NCBI GenBank assembly: GCA_016926925.1
Contig: JAFGNQ010000427.1
Coordinates: forward strand, 1 to 5,966
Direction: 5' to 3'
DNA length: 5,966 nucleotides
From: Candidatus Aminicenantota bacterium
GTDB taxonomy: Bacteria; Acidobacteriota; Aminicenantia; Aminicenantales; Aminicenantaceae
Shown: positions 5,335 to 5,966 of the stretch, in pieces
How positions within the stretch are numbered: the stretch's first letter is position 1
Layout of the letters: each line of letters starts with the position of its first letter
The notes under the pieces: model-generated
What the model saw: only the letters and a program-made list of their open reading frames with translations
Databases searched by the model: none
What the model was told of the DNA's origin: nothing
Made by a program: the position numbers and the translations under genes

Positions 5335-5928
5335 CTAAAGTCTTACTCTCAACTCTTTGGCTTGTTTGAGGCCGAGTTTGTTTATTCTCTCCAAAAGGTC
5401 GGGCCGCTTTTTCCAGGCATCCGAGGGACCTAGGTTGCCTTCGGCTACGACCTCCACCTTACTAAAATTCCCCCTGTTGTTCCAGTCGAAATATTTGGCC
5501 AGGTGCCTTGCGGTATCTGTGTATACCTTATTCGGCTTGTCTTCGTAAGTGACGATGATAATGCCTTTACGAGGTCCCTGAAGTTTGTTCGGATCGTATG
5601 TCGTGAATCGAAGTCTGTCAAAAAAGGTCTTTAACTGACCGCTCACCCCGTCATAATAAATAGGGGAGGCCAGAGCCCAGATCCTTGCCTCCTTCATGAT
5701 TGGGAAGATATCATTCAGGTCATCCTGAAGCTTGCATTCTTTTCCATTCACACATCTATCACAGCCCTGGCAACCTAGATAGTGCAAGTTGTTGAGATGC
5801 ACAATCTTAGTTTTGAATCCCGCCGTTCGAACTCCCTCCAGGTAGGCTTTCAACAGAGTTGTTGAATTCCCTCGGCGACGTCCGCTGCTCGCTACACCTA
5901 CTGCTAAAGGCATCGTGTTTTTTCCCAA
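5335..5928 (-). CDS. Flavodoxin-fold NAD(P)H-dependent reductase / iron-sulfur flavoprotein-like (197 aa)
   Basis: The protein has the flavodoxin-like fold of the NADPH-dependent FMN reductase group. It begins with a strand and the phosphate-binding loop VASSGRRRGNSTTLL (about 12-26). It then has a four-cysteine cluster motif and ends the core with ALASPIYYDGVSGQLKTFFDRLR (about 86-107), typical of FMN-binding members. The cysteines C53, C56, C59 and C65 fit the compact CX2CX2CX4-7C pattern known from iron-sulfur flavoprotein (Isf). A 4Fe-4S cluster working with FMN in electron transfer is therefore plausible. The family is cytoplasmic and its partners vary. The start is a TTG at 5928, chosen because AGGAGG (5938-5943) lies nine bases upstream. 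The ATG at 5913 would be 24 bases from that site. The TAG stop lies inside the right end of the neighbouring inverted-repeat element, so the last residues may have been altered by that sequence. Confidence 0.88.
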   Translation of the reverse strand: MGKNTMPLAVGVASSGRRRGNSTTLLKAYLEGVRTAGFKTKIVHLNNLHYLGCQGCDRCVNGKECKLQDDLNDIFPIMKEARIWALASPIYYDGVSGQLKTFFDRLRFTTYDPNKLQGPRKGIIIVTYEDKPNKVYTDTARHLAKYFDWNNRGNFSKVEVVAEGNLGPSDAWKKRPDLLERINKLGLKQAKELRVRL

Positions 5929-5937
5929 TCTGAAATC

Positions 5938-5943
5938 CCTCCT
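5938..5943 (-). promoter_or_regulatory. Shine-Dalgarno deciding the TTG start of the flavoprotein
   Basis: A perfect AGGAGG on the minus strand lies nine bases before the TTG at 5928 and too far (24 bases) from the ATG at 5913. It supports the rare TTG start. Confidence 0.7.
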
Positions 5944-5966
5944 CTTGTATTTTCCTTATGGGTTTC

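Larger units (their letters stand above)
5131..5340. repeat. Inverted-repeat element, MITE/REP-like candidate between phosphoesterase and flavoprotein genes
   Basis: GGATTATTCAT at 5140-5150 has an exact inverted copy, ATGAATAATCC, at 5321-5331. Both are preceded, read inward, by CTTT and five variable bases, so the outer ends are 5131 and 5340. A second inverted pair lies inside. CTTTCAGCCCGGGTTA (5243-5258) faces the complement of CTTTAGCCCGGATTA (5326-5340), leaving a 98-base inner unit. That unit could fold further: GGGTCG 5263-5268 with CGACTC 5315-5320, and GTTGC 5296-5300 with GCAAC 5308-5312. There is no protein-coding content and no obvious target-site duplication. The right end overlaps the TAG stop (5335-5337) of the flavoprotein gene. 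Paired ends around non-coding, foldable DNA suggest a non-autonomous mobile element or a REP-type palindrome. I cannot assign it to a named family. Confidence 0.5.

Noticed and set aside
5248..5336. tRNA-like gene in the foldable repeat
   Set aside because: The overall size and closing stem suggest one, but there is no 7-bp acceptor with proper D, anticodon and T arms and no CCA-side discriminator. The paired ends fit an inverted-repeat element better.

Overview
This 5,966-base window is ordinary bacterial chromosomal DNA, densely coded on both strands. It holds five gene loci plus the 3' end of a sixth. I see no phage, plasmid or defence genes, no CRISPR array, and no rRNA or tRNA. Several exported proteins, a TPR lipoprotein and a small secreted protein with a 'KKEKERR...VVTNADL' N-terminus recall Acidobacteriota-like or Candidatus Aminicenantes-like genomes. 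That placement rests on memory of protein style, not on a marker gene.

Layout. Bases 1-334 (+) encode the C-terminal part of an alpha/beta hydrolase of the acyl-CoA thioester hydrolase/BAAT C-terminal type. Convergent to it is an amidase-signature enzyme (515-1882, -), with a candidate promoter at 1936-1964. Next on the minus strand is a TPR lipoprotein gene (2130-3123). A one-base frameshift near 2311-2327 breaks its reading frame, and the displaced tail lies at 2130-2324. Bases 3124-3334 form a compact divergent control region. One good sigma70-type promoter there fires leftward into the TPR gene. The other fires rightward into a small exported basic protein (3335-3868, +), so close to its ATG that the mRNA would be nearly leaderless. 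Convergent with that gene is a secreted metallophosphoesterase with a calcium-loop-containing N-terminal beta domain (3887-5116, -). Upstream of it, 5131-5340 is a non-coding stretch full of inverted repeats, with the look of a small MITE-like or REP-like element. Its right end supplies the stop codon of the last gene, an iron-sulfur-flavoprotein/NADPH-dependent FMN reductase-like protein (5335-5928, -).

The genes do not form one evident pathway. They read as separate transcription units: a hydrolase, an amidase, an envelope TPR lipoprotein facing a small exported protein, a secreted phosphoesterase and a redox flavoprotein. No gene-free stretch exceeds 300 bases. The gaps are 335-514 (weak short hairpins only), 1883-2129 (amidase promoter and an open in-frame remnant after the TPR stop), 3124-3334 (divergent promoters) and 5117-5334 (repeat element and a candidate promoter).

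The points most worth a second look are the inverted-repeat element at 5131-5340, the frameshift in the TPR lipoprotein gene, and the nearly leaderless promoter arrangement of the small exported protein. I do not see convincing evidence of a novel multi-gene system.
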